From NCBI GenBank assembly GCA_023213395.1, contig CM041465.1, positions 224,819,741 through 224,883,740 on the forward strand: DNA of 64,000 nt, read 5' to 3'. Positions 21,754-33,345 of this stretch are shown here, one piece after another (the first letter of the stretch is position 1; every line of letters starts with the position of its first letter). Source of the DNA: Cycas panzhihuaensis (Eukaryota; Cycadophyta). A program made the position numbers and the translations under genes. The notes below the pieces were generated by a model. It saw nothing but the letters and a program-made list of their open reading frames with translations. It was not told the DNA's origin and did no database searches.

Positions 21754-22278
21754 ATGCACCTACCTAGCAATTGTTTCTCTTCCTTAGGAGATGTTACACT
21801 CATGGGTATTGAACCATTAACGAAGGAAGAGAGATTTGCGGAAAGCATCTCTCAAGACTTTGGTTTGGGCGATCAAGCAGTCATTCCCAAGAATAGGAAA
21901 CTTGGTCCATGCATTGGGGATTGTGTAAAACCATTTTTTGGAGAGCAACTATATGACACCACTCACTTAGTCCAATGTATGGAGTATTGCATTGAGAAAA
22001 GAATGGTGAATAAAGCCCAATGGGATTTGGATTTTGTACTGACCTTGAGAGGGCCTGCATGGTCCTGGTACCTAGCCCATCAAGCTTCTCTCCAGAAATG
22101 GGTAGATCTCCAAATAGCTTTTAGACTTCAATTTGATTCCCTAAAGAAATTAAGTGTTCCATCCTTTTTAGTAGGAGCCCTAGAAAACATATGCAACGTT
22201 GCAAAAATTATTGGGTGTCCTAAACTTTTCCTAAGAATAACTAGAGTCGTCTATTTTTCCATACTCTGGGAAAATTAA
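21754..22278 (+). pseudogene. gypsy A second capsid-like domain, between protease and RT
   Basis: An open stretch of 174 codons. The middle reads VKPFFGEQLYDTTHLVQCMEY, then WDLDFVLTLRGPAWSWYLAHQ and LQIAFRLQFDSL. This is the layout of a retrotransposon gag capsid domain (an F-x-G start, TL+G-A-xx-WY, then W-xx-L-xxx-F-xxx-F). The same block stands at the same place in gypsy B (53294-53690, minus). It is distinct from the first capsid block at 12060-12480 (ACTLRGAPLAWYKELD). Retrotransposons normally have one capsid, in gag, so a second one after the protease is unusual. Its function is unknown. Confidence 0.65.
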
Positions 22279-22399
22279 GTAGAAAATAGATGCTAGGAAA
22301 AGAGAGAATTTTAGATGCATCCTAGCATAATCTAAGAAATTCTTTCATTAGGACATTTTCACATTCATCCCATGATAAAACAATAGATAAGATACTCAA

Positions 22400-24200
22400 A
22401 TAGATTAGAAAATTGAGCATAGAAGTGGAGAAACCTAGAAGTATGTCATTAGCACAAACAATGGAAACTAGGGAAGATGAGGAGGAGGAGGAGGAGAACC
22501 ATAAATTTCCTCCAAAGTACATTGAGTTAGAATATGAAGAGTGGGAGATTGAGAATACGCCAGTTCACAAGATAATAGATCAAGATAAAGTGGAGATAGA
22601 AAAAGTAAAAACAATGGAAATTAATTTGGAAACATTGGAAAATCCTAAGAATATACTCATCGAAAAATTTTGGGGCGGCAAAACAGTGGCAGATGTACAA
22701 GCCTTGTTTAAGGAATACAGAGATGTCCTTAATTGATCCTGCAAAGACCTCAAAGGCATCCCTCCAAAGATTGGGATGCACCACATAGATTTAATAGAGG
22801 GGGCAAAACCTGTGAAGCAAAGACCTTATCACATGAACCCAAAATGTAAAGAAAAAGTCAAAGTAGAATTGGACAAAATGTTGGAAGTTGGATATATATA
22901 CGAGATTGACTATAGTGATTGGGTGAGTCCAACAATAGTTGTACCAAAAAAGAATGGAAAGATTTGAGTTTGTGTTGACTATCGACGATTGAATAAGGTG
23001 ATAAAAAAGGATTTGTTCCCACTACCGTTTACAGAAGACATGTTGGAGATGGTTTGGGGGAACGGAGTTTATTCATTTATAGATGGATTTAGTGGCTACA
23101 ATCTAGTGCAGATTGCCTTAGAGGATCAGGCAAAAACAATCTTTGTAATTGAATTGGGAACTTACGCGTATAGGTTAATGATCTTTGGCCTTACCAATGC
23201 ACATGCCACATTTCAGCATAATGTAATTAACATTTTTCGAAAAATGATTGGGGAAAAGGTTGCAACATTTCTCGATGATTAGACCCTATACGAATTAAGG
23301 AAAAACCACATGGACAATCGTAGAGAGATGTTATAGATATTCAAGATGAACAATCTCTGTCTCAGTCTAGAGAAATGCACTTTCTTGGTGCCATTCAGAA
23401 ACCTACTGTGGCACATTGTGAGGAAGGATGGATTGTTGAATGACCCAGCCAAGATGTCAACCATTTTATACTTTTTGACTCCTCTAACACGGAAACAATT
23501 GAAAGGTTTCTTAGGATTGACGGGATACCATAGAAAATTTATTAGAGGATATGCATGTATATCAGGACCTTTGGAGCAACTATTGAAGAAAGATGTAGAA
23601 TGGGAATGAGATAGTGAACGACAAGATGCATTCAAATCCTTGAAAGTAGTTGTAGTATCTGCTCCTATCTTGTGATTTCCAAATTGGGACAAGATATTCC
23701 ATGTCCATGTAGATGCATTGCAATATGTCATTGGTTGTGTGCTTGCCCAACCTAGGGAAGCAAATGTGGATCACCCTATCTACTTTGCTAGCAAGAAACT
23801 GACTCAAGCCGAACAAAATTACACCACCATCGAACAAGAGGGCCTCAACATTGTATACACCTTACAGAAATTTTGGCACTACCTTTTATCAAATCCATTT
23901 ATAGTCTATGTATATCATCAAGCACTAATGTATTTGGTGAATAAGCCTATATTGAGGGGGCAAATTAGTAAATGGATTATGTTATTCCAAGAGTTCACTT
24001 TTAAAATATTGGTCAAACCTAGAAAATCTCACATAATACTAGATCAACTGTTGAGAATTAAGAATGGGGAAGAAGCCACGGGTATACACAGTGACTTTCT
24101 AGATGCTACACTCTTCAATGTGGAAGCACTTCTAGCTGAGTGGTACGGGGGGATTATTATCTTACGACATGAGAATTACCACTAGAAATGGATAAGACAA
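22400..24200 (+). pseudogene. gypsy A reverse transcriptase and RNase H
   Basis: An acidic linker (22413-22736) is followed by RT: MHHIDLIEGAKPVKQRPYHM, VELDKMLEVGYIYEIDYSDW, VVPKKNGKI, CVDYRRLNKVIKKDLFPLP, YSFIDGFSGYN and the catalytic block ATFLDD at about 23264-23281, followed directly by TAG. The thumb reads AKMSTILYFLTPLTRKQLKGFLGLTGYHRKFI. RNase H follows (HVDALQYVIGCVLAQP, about 23700, to FKILVKPRKSHIILDQLLR). Stops are present, but order and spacing match gypsy B. RT copies element RNA into cDNA. Confidence 0.9.
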
Positions 24201-25370
24201 AATGCAGAAATATGGTTCGTAAGGCAGAACCATACTAGTTGATCTAGGGGTAATTATATCGTCTTGGCCCTGATGAGGTACTCCAACATTACATTAATCC
24301 TCACAAGATCGAGTAAATCAAGAGTCAAGCACATGAAGGTGAGGCAAGAGGTCACATGGGAAAGTTGGCAACATGGCAGAAGGCGCTATTAACAGGATTC
24401 TGGTGGCCTACGATGTTTGAGGATATAAAGAAATGGATCCAAAAGTATAACTATCACCAATGAGTGGGGAAGCCAAGTCGACAAGACTACCACCCACTTA
24501 GCCCAATTTTGCGACTTGCACGATTTGAGAAATGGGGTCTTGATTTCATGGGGCCCATCAAACTGATAACCATACACTCTCATCCTTGTGGCCATGGATT
24601 ACATGACGAAGTGGGTGGAGGCACAACCTTTGAGGAAAGCAGATTTTGAGAGTAAGATTCTTGTATGAAGTGAGCATCACACGATATGGATGTTGCTTGG
24701 AAATTGTAAGTGATCAAGGCGTGCACTTCCTGAATCAAGTGATAGAAACTTTGATATCAAAATTCATGATCAGTCACTGAAAATTGACACCATACCATCC
24801 ACGAGCAAATGGACAAGTAGAGAGTTTGAACAAAATAATTAAGAATTGTCTTCAAAAGATATGCAATGTAGGCCGATCAAATTGGGCAGGCAAATTACCA
24901 TCAGTGTTCTGAGCATTCCAAACCATATTCAAAAGGGCAACTGGACATACACCATTTCAATTAGTGTATGGGATGGAGGCCATTCTTATGATAGAGTTCG
25001 AGATATTGTGCTTAGGAGTTACCATGGCTTGCTGACTGGACGACTTCCATTCCTTGTGGAAACGCTTGAAACAGCTGATACAACTAGAGGAAATGGGGCA
25101 TAAGGCAAACTGGTTGCAAAATACCGAGAAAATGAGGCAAAAAGCATGGCACAACTGCCATCTGAAAGCACCGTAGTTCTAGGAAGGTGACCAAGTCCTA
25201 TTGTATGACAAACTTTCTAACGCAACTGGGAAAATTGAAGATGCAATGGTTAGGGCCATACATTGCCAACAAAATCTTTGATAATGGCTCAGTGAGATTG
25301 CAAGAGATTAATGGACCTCAACTGCCAACCCTGGTCAATGGTAGTCATCCAAAATCCTTTCATAACTAGA
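24200..25370 (+). pseudogene. gypsy A integrase
   Basis: Integrase blocks can be read across several stops and shifts: WQKALLTGFWWPTMF in the N-terminal region, GKPSRQDYHPLSPILRLARFEKWGLDFMGPI around the first catalytic Asp (24530-24560), a VSDQGVHFLNQVIETL-like run around the second (24705-24750) and YHPRANGQVESLNKI with the Glu (about 24795-24830). The C-terminal part (MQWLGPYIANKIFDNGSVRLQEINGPQLP) ends near 25367. No chromodomain follows, which separates this family from gypsy C. Confidence 0.85.
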
Positions 25371-26067
25371 ATACACCAACTCATTAGAGGAATTGATTGG
25401 TTGCAAAATATGTATTGCTTGACATTGGAGACAATCAAGGTTGTCTCAATACCAGAAAACAATTCCAATCTGGTATGTAAAAATTAGAAAATACATAAAA
25501 ATTAAAAAAATGGGAAAAATAACCGTAACTCCTATCATACACTTAAGTAATATGACAATATTATTATCGAAAAAAAGAGGAGGAAAAATAATGATGGAAA
25601 ATAAAAAATTAAAATTTTGAAAAACAGAAAAAAGTAAAGCAAAATAAATAAAAACAATCATTATTTTGAAAAAATTGCAAAAAAGTTGAATTTTTAGTAT
25701 ATGTTCCTACAAAATACACTATACATTCCAAAAAGGAATGGTAACAAGAATGCATAGAACAAGGGAATGTGAAGTGACAAAATAAACTATACATTTATGG
25801 AAGCATTCCATTGCAGAACACATAGAGAAAAGGAGCACAAATAAGTGCCGATTTACCAAATTTGAGTCTCATTTCGATGGAATTAAGTTCCAAAGTGACA
25901 ACCATCCGATCAAGAATACATTCCAAGTGCTAGTGATATCTATTCAAGTAGAAAATAGTCATACATTCCTCTAGTGAAGCCATAGAACGTATTTAGTTTT
26001 TTCAGTGCCAAAACCCTATACATTCCTCTTGTAAGTAATACTTTCTATTTTTCCGTTAGTGTCCAAA
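25371..26067 (+). other. gypsy A spacer between integrase and 3' ORF
   Basis: AT-rich, no coding signal. It contains scattered TATACATTCC / GGAATG motifs in opposite orientation (for example 25720-25745 and 25990-26030). At the same place gypsy B has GTACGTATAATG hairpin modules, so these look like mutated versions of them. Confidence 0.6.
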
Positions 26068-27165
26068 ATGAAGATTACAGGGTGCTAGGAAAACTATTTG
26101 CCCAGATTGAAAGAAGAATTGGATGGTTTGCTAATTCCATTCAGAACTAGGGTTAAACAAGCGGGATGGGGAGATTATATATATTTGGGTCCATTGTATT
26201 GGGATCTAGAATTGATGCAGAGCATCCTGTTGGAGTTGAAGAGGAATATCAAGTGAATTCAACTTGATGCTAAAACTATTCATACTATTACAGGACTTTC
26301 CAAGGAGGAGAATGTTCCAACTTCTACCAAAAAATCAGAGGTGTGCAGAGAAACCTGCATAAGAGAGTATTGCAAGGAGAACACACAGATCTTCTTGGGA
26401 GGAATCTAAGTAGTGGACACCAAGGATGTGAGAATGCAGTGGGTGGCCAAAGTCATAATCACTTGATTTTTATTTAAACAGAAATACACATACATTCCAG
26501 GAGGTATGATACCAGTGCTACCTCAAATCCACAATAGGGTACAACTGAATTTGTCAGAGTTTTTGGCTATAAATATGACACAACAAATTGAGAAAGTGAC
26601 CACACATCCCTTTAGACATCCATACTTGTTATTGGTAGTGTTAATTCATCCATGTCTGAGAGTACAAACTCCCCAAATACCTATTTGTCCACATGAGCCA
26701 TTGATCAATCAGTGGGTGGATACATTTCCGAAATCCACTCAAGATGTAGAGATAAAAAGGAGGGTAAAGAAGGAGATGACAAAGATTTTGAAACTGCTAC
26801 AACAGACACTTGGCAGTTCCATCCTATACTGCTCCAAGTAAATAGTGAAGAAGAGCACCAAGTGGAGATGGTAAGGAGAGGAAGAGGAAGTTGAAATAGA
26901 ACTATCACTGGAGGAATGGGAAGAGTTCCCTCCCCCGATGGAGTCAGGAGAAACATCCTCCCAACCAAGATAGACAGAGGGAAAAGGGTAGCAGATCATT
27001 CAAATGATCGAGGAGTTGGAAGCAAGCTACAAGGCAAAGATTGCAACTTTACATGAGAAAATCAAAGAGAAGGATGCAATTATAGGGACCCTTATTCAGA
27101 TTAATGAAGATATATTGAAGGCCAATGAGGCTTTAGAGGATCTAAGGCAACAGGAGCAGCCTTGA
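26068..27165 (+). pseudogene. gypsy A 3' ORF (ORF3), coiled-coil protein of unknown function
   Basis: From the ATG at 26068 to the TGA at 27163 one frame of 366 codons can be followed with about eight in-frame stops but no net frameshift. The N-terminal half has GWGDYIYLGPLYWDLELMQ, HTITGLSKEE, then QWVAKVI and KYTYIPGGM. The C-terminal part is acidic (EEEEVE...LSLEEWEEF) and ends in a heptad-like run (QMIEELEASYKAKIATLHEKI). Gypsy B has the same protein at 48334-49420. It occupies the position of env-like ORFs of some plant gypsy elements, but no signal peptide or membrane segment is evident. It resembles third-ORF proteins of Athila/Tat-type elements only in position and style. Confidence 0.7.
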
Positions 27166-27250
27166 AACAGAGTGGGGGAGAAAACAAAATCGAAAATTTT
27201 GAAATTTTGTGAGCAAGGATGCTCAATCCTTTTTGTTGACTTGGGATAGA

Positions 27251-27937
27251 TGTTGGGGTAAAATCTAGAACGCATGCTAGAAATCAGTGAAGAATGCAAG
27301 AAAACAACTCTTAGGGAACGTATTATAGGATACGCTCCCGAATGGAATGCATGGTACGCATGCCCAGATTTAAACTGTACGTTTCAAATATGATGACATC
27401 ATCTGTGAGCATACGTATGTACGATCATACGAGCACGATGTGTGGTAATTAAGTGATTGTAATGGGGAATTAAGTGAAAAGGTACTTTTGTTATGAAAAT
27501 GAATGGTTATGACAATAAGTCGCAACCATTTCCTTGAAAGGCATGTAATTTGATATTTATTGGGGCTTGTTCCACCATTTTGGTGTGAGAGCCGAGTTAA
27601 TGAGTCATGTGATATGTTCTCTAGTGTAAGGGAGCAAGTATTAAGCATATGTTATGGTTTATGATGGAATGCATGTAGAATGTTTCCATTACTAGTGATG
27701 TAAAAGCATTGATAGTGATATTGCTTAATACAATAAAGAGTTACATGGAATGTTGTGTATAGTAATTGATTGTATGAAGCATGCATGTTGATCATTGATT
27801 GAGATAATGGCATAATGATGTTGTGTTAATTGTATGAGCAATTAAGTGATATGATCATGTTGACCAACCCTAACTAGACTATCGATAGTGATCCCTTGAC
27901 AAGTGTATTCTCATAAGGGTAGTGAGAGAAGTCAACA
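27251..27937 (+). repeat. 3' LTR of gypsy A
   Basis: 687 bp, TGTTGGGG to GTCAACA. The purine-rich AAACAGAGTGGGGGAG lies about 70 bp before it, as in gypsy B. It contains many ACGTA/TACG steps (ATACGTATGTACGATCATACGAG near 27411-27435). It matches the truncated 5' LTR over its last 140 bp. Confidence 0.88.
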
Positions 27938-28826
27938 TGATTGCAACCCAAATTTCACAAACAACTTTTAGCAGGAGATGTTCTGCTAGGTGAATATTAA
28001 GCTCGCAATGAGCATGGTTTATCACCCATAAACGAATGGTCAGATAGAAGAAGTAAATAAATGTTTGGAAGGTTACCTTCAAAAATTTTCTTCTAACAAG
28101 CAACACCACTGGCATAAATGGTTGCATTTAGTTGAATGGTGGTACAACACTACCTATCATACATTAGTAAAGATGACACCCTTTCAGGCACTAAATGGTT
28201 ATGAGGCCCCCGTTCCTTCTCACATGGGCCAATACCTCCAACGTACTCGTCGTCCAGGACTAGTAGTAACAAATCACTTAGACGTTACAAATTCTAAAGG
28301 ACAATCTCAACATGGCAAAGAACCGCATGTAACAACAAGCTGATTCACACAGATCTGAAAGATCATTTATGGAAGGCGACTTGGTGTTTCTAAGGCTTTA
28401 ACCATACAAGTAATTTACACTAAAGCAAACAAGGAGGCATAAATTGCAACCATGGTTTTACAGGCCATATTGGATCTTAGAGAAGGTAGGAGAAGTAGCC
28501 TATTGACTCGATTTGCCACTTAGCACCAAAGTTGACAACGTATTCCACATTTCTTGTCTCAAATTAAAGCTGTGTCAAACCATAATATTGGACAAAGAAG
28601 AAAAGCTAATTGTAGAACTTGAAGGTATTCCTTAGACTTGAACCAAGCAACTTCACTCTAGGGAGATTCAAGAGTATTTGATCAAGTGGAAAAATCTCGA
28701 CAAGGAAGATGCTTTGTGGTAATCTAAGGCATGGTACCAACATCATTCTCGCATTCTCATGCTTTGAGTGCAAAGCATGTTCTAAGGGTGGGGGTGGGGG
28801 GGCGCGAGGAAGGGTGGGGCAGGTAG
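27938..28826 (+). pseudogene. gypsy C integrase, right half, with chromodomain
   Basis: The reading resumes with the conserved NPNFTNNFWQE-like block of the integrase core, then SMVYHP*TNGQIEEVNKCLEGYL with the catalytic Glu region, and WLHLVEWWYNTTYHTLVKMTPFQALNGY. The C-terminal domain (EGDLVFLRL...KLQPWFYRPYWILEKVGEVAY) ends in a chromodomain-like piece (EYLIKWKNLDKEDALW, about 28671-28720). This marks C as a chromovirus. A G-rich purine tract (28780-28825) leads to a putative LTR. Several stops are present. Confidence 0.85.
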
Positions 28827-29340
28827 TGTTTGTAGTATCTCTCCAATGTTGGTAGACTTCTCTTTCTTAATTTTGTCTTCTATTAGGCCGACCTCTACTT
28901 TCTCAAAACCAACTTCCACAATTTATCATTTATTACACTAATTTTTAGGGTAGCCTATCTGCATTTGAAAATCATCTTAATGGGAATCTACTTGGCTATG
29001 GCAGTTGCATTCCTAGTAGGAACAACTCTTGGGAGGACACTCGTCTCAAAGAGGGTACTTTTTGTAATACTCGAGATTGGTTATATCATTTATCATAATC
29101 GATTGGCATATATTTCAATGGATATTTCTATGTGGTGCATGGCAGATAATTATTTTTTGTTCCAAATAATTTTGTTATATCTAAAAATAGCATAAGTTCT
29201 ATGATCATTTCATTGTTTCGGTGTGATTTCTAGTTGGAATTCCCACAATGACTTTTCTCAATATTTGTACTTACAAGTTATTGATGAATGCCTTAATGTG
29301 TTCAGGTATATTTGAGAAGAGTGTGATAAGCATGAGATAG
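28827..29340 (+). repeat. probable 3' LTR of gypsy C, right end not determined
   Basis: TGTTTGTAGTATCTC starts right after the purine tract AGGAAGGGTGGGGCAGGTAG that follows the chromodomain. There is no second copy in the window to fix the end, and no TSD can be tested. The stated end is a guess. Confidence 0.4.
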
Positions 29341-30533
29341 GAATGCATGGATAAGGTAAATCGTGATTGGCAATAGAATATTTTGTGTGTAAACCATGTA
29401 TGGTTTAATTTGCAATTACATATAAATGCTAGTCAAAATTGGAGTAATCAGTCTTTCAAGATGGCCTTGTGATAAACCTAGGAAAGATCAGATGCAGGAA
29501 TCCAACTATACATTTTCCAATAAAACAAAGTAAGGCTTGAAGTATTGTTCTTTGTGTTTTCTAGTCAAATAAGAATGCATGATTGGAAATGCTTCCTTTG
29601 ATGTCACTGTTGAAACATCAATGTTGTTAGTTACAAGATTTGAGTTTTAGTATGGAGACCCTAAAATTTTCAAAATATTTGTTTTTTTAAAAGGTCACTA
29701 AACAAGTAACTCTAAATAAATATTTGCAGCATTCATATTAAAAGTGCAAAGTAAAAATGGGAATATTTTACATCTAAAATGGTGTATGGCTTGGTTAAAT
29801 TAGGTTGAAGGAGGGGAAAAAAGGAAATTTAGGTAGAAAAATGAACTCTTATGTCTTGAAGTATAAACAAACTTATTTTGGGATGCAATGACATTGCATT
29901 TGTGCACTAAATTTGACTGAACAATGTAGTTAAAATTCCCACTTTTGAATTGGTTGGTGGGTGATTGGGTGTGTGTTTGCACACGCTTACATGCAATATA
30001 TCTAGGTTTGGACTCACTTTTTGCTAGGATCAAGGTGGCCAAGTTGTGCAACATGCAATCAATACCTTCCAATCAACTATGGTGTACTTTAAAGAAAATA
30101 TTAATGACTGTGAATTTAAAATATAATGTTGTAAGTTGTGAATACCTAAAAGTAGACAATTCATGCTAAAAATTCCAACTAAGAAAAGACTAGCATTATA
30201 TAGTTGGAGGTAGTGCAAACACAAGGAAGTTGCACTAGACGCTTATATCTATATATATATATCTATATATATATATATATATATATATAGCATCATGGTT
30301 TACAAATTCGAGCATGGTATACCTCAGAGATGGTTGCATTTCTAGTGGATGGGAGCAATGAAGTTGGAGAAATTTTCAATGAATAGTGAAGACAAGGATA
30401 CCAATTGACTGGGACATCCAAAAAATTCAAAATAAGGCATAAGCATGGGTCAGTGGGGGAGAAAGCATAGGGTTAAGAAAGATTATTTCTAATAGAACAC
30501 TTAAGATGATACATAATTATGTGTAAAGCATGA
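29341..30533. other. unassigned DNA with a TA microsatellite
   Basis: No coding match, LTR boundary or primer site was recognised. A (TA)n tract of about 45 bp lies at 30245-30289. Short ORFs here lack codon structure or domains. Confidence 0.5.
30245..30289. repeat. (TA)n microsatellite
   Basis: About 45 bp of TA repeats with two C interruptions near the left end. Confidence 0.9.
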
Positions 30534-30920
30534 TGTAGCAAAACCCATTGCTATTAATAACAGAAATTCAATAATATATCAACATATCAAAGTGAAACCT
30601 TGCAATATCAAATTCAAAGTAGAATAATAATTCAAAATATTAGATGGATTTTTGAAAATAGTTGTCATCTCCAAGGTGAGGGGATCCTCCCAAGGCACCA
30701 TATTGCCATAATGGCTTTACGCTGGTGTGCCAATAAGGCAAACAATATTCCAAAAGATGATAACAAATTATTAGGGCTCCCTTATTTATAGCCATAGGTT
30801 GAAGTCTATTTATTCTCTCTTAAAAAATCTGACTTCTTATTCTCTCTTAAAACCATCTTCACATCTTAAAACTGACTTTGCATGCCTATTTGGAGCCAAC
30901 TTCACATTAGGCTTGTAACA
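30534..30920 (-). repeat. 3' LTR of element I
   Basis: On the minus strand it runs TGTTACAAGCC to TTTTGCTACA. It shares long blocks with 43298-43664, for example TTCTCTCTTAAAACC and ACAATATTCCAAAAGATG. TATAAATA on the minus strand (30783-30790) is the likely TATA box. Confidence 0.8.
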
Positions 30921-31613
30921 ACTCCCTTCCACTTAAAATACTTCGCCCTCAAAGTATAAACTCTACATGAGGAATCGCTTGGAACCACCACCTACTTGAT
31001 CTTCAATCCGCCACGTGCTAAGGCTTGTATGTCATAATAATTTTGTCCTCTATGACCTGCGCATGCGATTGTTTGTGTCTAGTATTGGATGAATTTTGTA
31101 CCCCTTCTTGTAGAGAAATGATCTTGGGACCTATCTACTGTTGATGGCACCCAGTTGAAAACCTATTGTTTGTTTGCACATTTTGTCCATAGGCTTTTGA
31201 CTTTGAAGGAGGACCTTGGTGGAATAGATGAGAGAGAAAGGTCGGGGAATGTGAATGCTAGGAACATTTTGTGGAAAAGAAATAGGTCATGTTTGGAGAG
31301 TAAGCGATAAGGTGATAAGAATAATTCTGATGGCTGCATAATAGGTATTGTTTATAAATATGAAGCATATCGTAAGAAAGATGGGGTAATGAGGGAGGAG
31401 TGGGGGTTGATGAGGTGATGAACAAGCATTTTGTATGTGTGGGTTGTAGGGACATAGGAAATATACACTAAGAGATATGTACGATTTGAATATTAATTCA
31501 ATATAAGGTACACATAAGGCTAGGAGTTATGATGAGTGAGGGATTGGTTAGACATCTAAAGATCTTAGGGGGCTAGTGGATAAAAGACTAATTTGTGGGG
31601 AGAAAAAGATGAG
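30921..31613 (-). other. element I internal region, 3' part
   Basis: It starts at the LTR with the purine tract, preceded by GAGGGCGAAGTATTTTAAG on the minus strand, a phrase typical of the end of plant gypsy pol regions. The rest has stops in all frames and no domain that I can name. Confidence 0.5.
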
Positions 31614-31618
31614 GGGAA

Positions 31619-31843
31619 TGTTAAAGTTAATGTTTTATCTTTAGAAGCTCTTAAGTTATTGTTGAGGGTAATGTGTCATAAAGCCCTCTTTTATTTTATG
31701 TTGACAAGTGGCCGATATGCATGTGCCCTCTATTGTAATCTTTGTGTATATATATGAGAGGTTCTCCTCGCTTTTAATTAATGAAGAAGAATGGTTTCTT
31801 TCATCTCTAAATCAACTTCTTGTTTATAAATGTGTTTTTAACA
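31619..31843 (+). repeat. 5' LTR of copia G
   Basis: TGTTAAAGTT to TTTTAACA. It aligns end to end with 41879-42127. It contains TATATATATGAGAGG (about 31747-31761), the probable TATA region. Confidence 0.92.
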
Positions 31844-31857
31844 TGGTATCAGAGTAG
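31844..31857 (+). promoter_or_regulatory. primer-binding site of copia G
   Basis: TGGTATCAGAGTAG starts directly after the LTR and matches the tRNA-iMet site at 11 of 12 bases. Confidence 0.88.
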
Positions 31858-32560
31858 GTGCATTCTGTTAGTTTTTTGAAGGAGAAGTAAATGCATCCCT
31901 TAGACTTTTTGTAAAGAAGATGCAGATCTAAGAAGAAGAAAAAGGATTATGCCCTTGAATTTCTGAAGGAAATTAATTGTTGTGTAAGAAAAAGTATAGA
32001 TAGGCAAATTGTGCGGAACTGTATGGAAGTGCAAGAGTTATATGATCAATTTTTCAAAGTGCTCAGATTGAGACGAAATTTTACTAGTTTAGCGCCTCTT
32101 CAAGCTAAGCAACTTTCTCTAAAGCAATATCTTCAAATTTTACCTCTATAGGTTGGGATCTAAGAAAAAACAGACATGTGGGTTTGGAGATTTCTGAGCA
32201 GATTTCTCTCAAATTGCTGAATTTTAGAGTCTCGTATCTACCTCAATCTCTTCATTTTCTCCTAAGCTTTTTATCAAATACTAGTTTGCAGACTTTCGTT
32301 GAAAATTTAAGGAGAAAAGAGCAAAAATTGATTTTCATGCCTTAGTTTTTTTAAAACTTTTGGGTTAGTTTCTAACCAAAATAGAAGTCTGATTGAAAAA
32401 ATAATCATAGATTCAGATAGGCATTGAAAAAGTCTTTGTTTTGAGGGTACTTTCATTCTCGTCCGTACATCCATACTTTTCCCCTACAGTGATACAGTTA
32501 TATGGTCTAAAGCCTTAGTCTAGATCCTCTTCTGATTTTTTTATCTCCAAATTCAAAAAT

Positions 32561-33345
32561 ATGGTTTCCACTTTCTATTTGGGAGATTCAAACAAATTAA
32601 CAAGAGAAAATTACAATTCATGGAGGACAAAAATGAAAGGGTTACTTGTTACAAAAGATGCCTGGGATCTTGTAATAGAATTAGAAAAGAAACCTAGTCC
32701 TACAAATTCCCTTAAGCTTATAAGCTGGGAAGAAAGAGACATGATTGCACATGGAGTAATCATGCTTTCTGTAGAAGACTCTCTACTGTATCATGTTAAT
32801 AAAGCAAAATCTTTCATAGAAGCTTGGAAAAATTTAGAGGTCTTGTTCAGCCAGAAAAATGAAGCAAAAATTGTATCATTAAGACACCAACTTTATCAAA
32901 TTCATTTGAAGGGGGGATAGTTTGTTTCTGACTTCATAACTAGGGTGACCGAACTCAAAGACAACTTAGCTTCATTTGAAAAAACTATTTCTGATACTGA
33001 ATTTGTTCGTCTAATCCTCAATAAGTTGCCAAAAACTTTTAATAATATGGTTAATACCCTTACTATTGGAGGATAGGCCTCCAATATGTGAATTGATACT
33101 CTTTGTGGACATTTACTACAATAGGAATAAAGGCTAAAAAGATACAAAGAGGAGACAAAAATTGAAGAAGCATTTATCTCCAGGCTAAGAATTGATGAAA
33201 GAGGAAGCCCTAGAAGCATTTCTAGAGGTCGATCAAATTCCAAAGGTAGATCATAAAGCAAAGGCAGATTTCCAAGAGGATGGTCACCAGATACACATAC
33301 CTCCTATCAGTGTAGAAGATATGGACATCTGGAAAGTAACTGCAA
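32561..33345 (+). pseudogene. copia G gag
   Basis: The ATG at 32561 opens MVSTFYLGDSNKLTRENYNS, the DUF4219/UBN2-type N-terminus of plant copia gag, and runs open for 119 codons to 32920. The reading continues past a stop (VTELKDNLASFEKTISDTEF, LNKLPKTFNNMVNTL). Two degenerate zinc knuckles lie near 33308-33400; in each the second Cys is replaced. It would be the particle protein; at least three stops break it. Confidence 0.88.

Larger units (their letters stand above)
10946..27937 (+). mobile_element. Ty3/gypsy element A (same family as B), nested in gypsy C
   Basis: Gag, protease, second capsid-like domain, RT, RNase H, integrase and a 3' ORF lie between a truncated 5' LTR and a full 3' LTR (27251-27937). 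Copia alpha copy 2 (14238-21491) interrupts it between protease and RT. The gypsy C integrase reading stops at its left edge and resumes at its right edge. TGATA at 10941-10945 and TGATT at 27938-27942 are a likely TSD with one change. Without the nested copia the internal region is about 8.9 kb, like that of gypsy B (8.8 kb). All frames carry stops. Confidence 0.9.

Noticed and set aside
26068-27165. ORF3 as an envelope gene
   Set aside because: No signal peptide, no transmembrane helix and no glycoprotein-like cysteine pattern are visible; the C-terminus is acidic and coiled.
10946-27937. Gypsy A or B as an endogenous pararetrovirus
   Set aside because: LTRs, TSD, primer site and an integrase are present, and no movement protein or viral coat protein was seen.
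29945-30169. 74-codon ORF and other short ORFs at 28965-30791
   Set aside because: No domain, biased composition, and no splice or promoter context.
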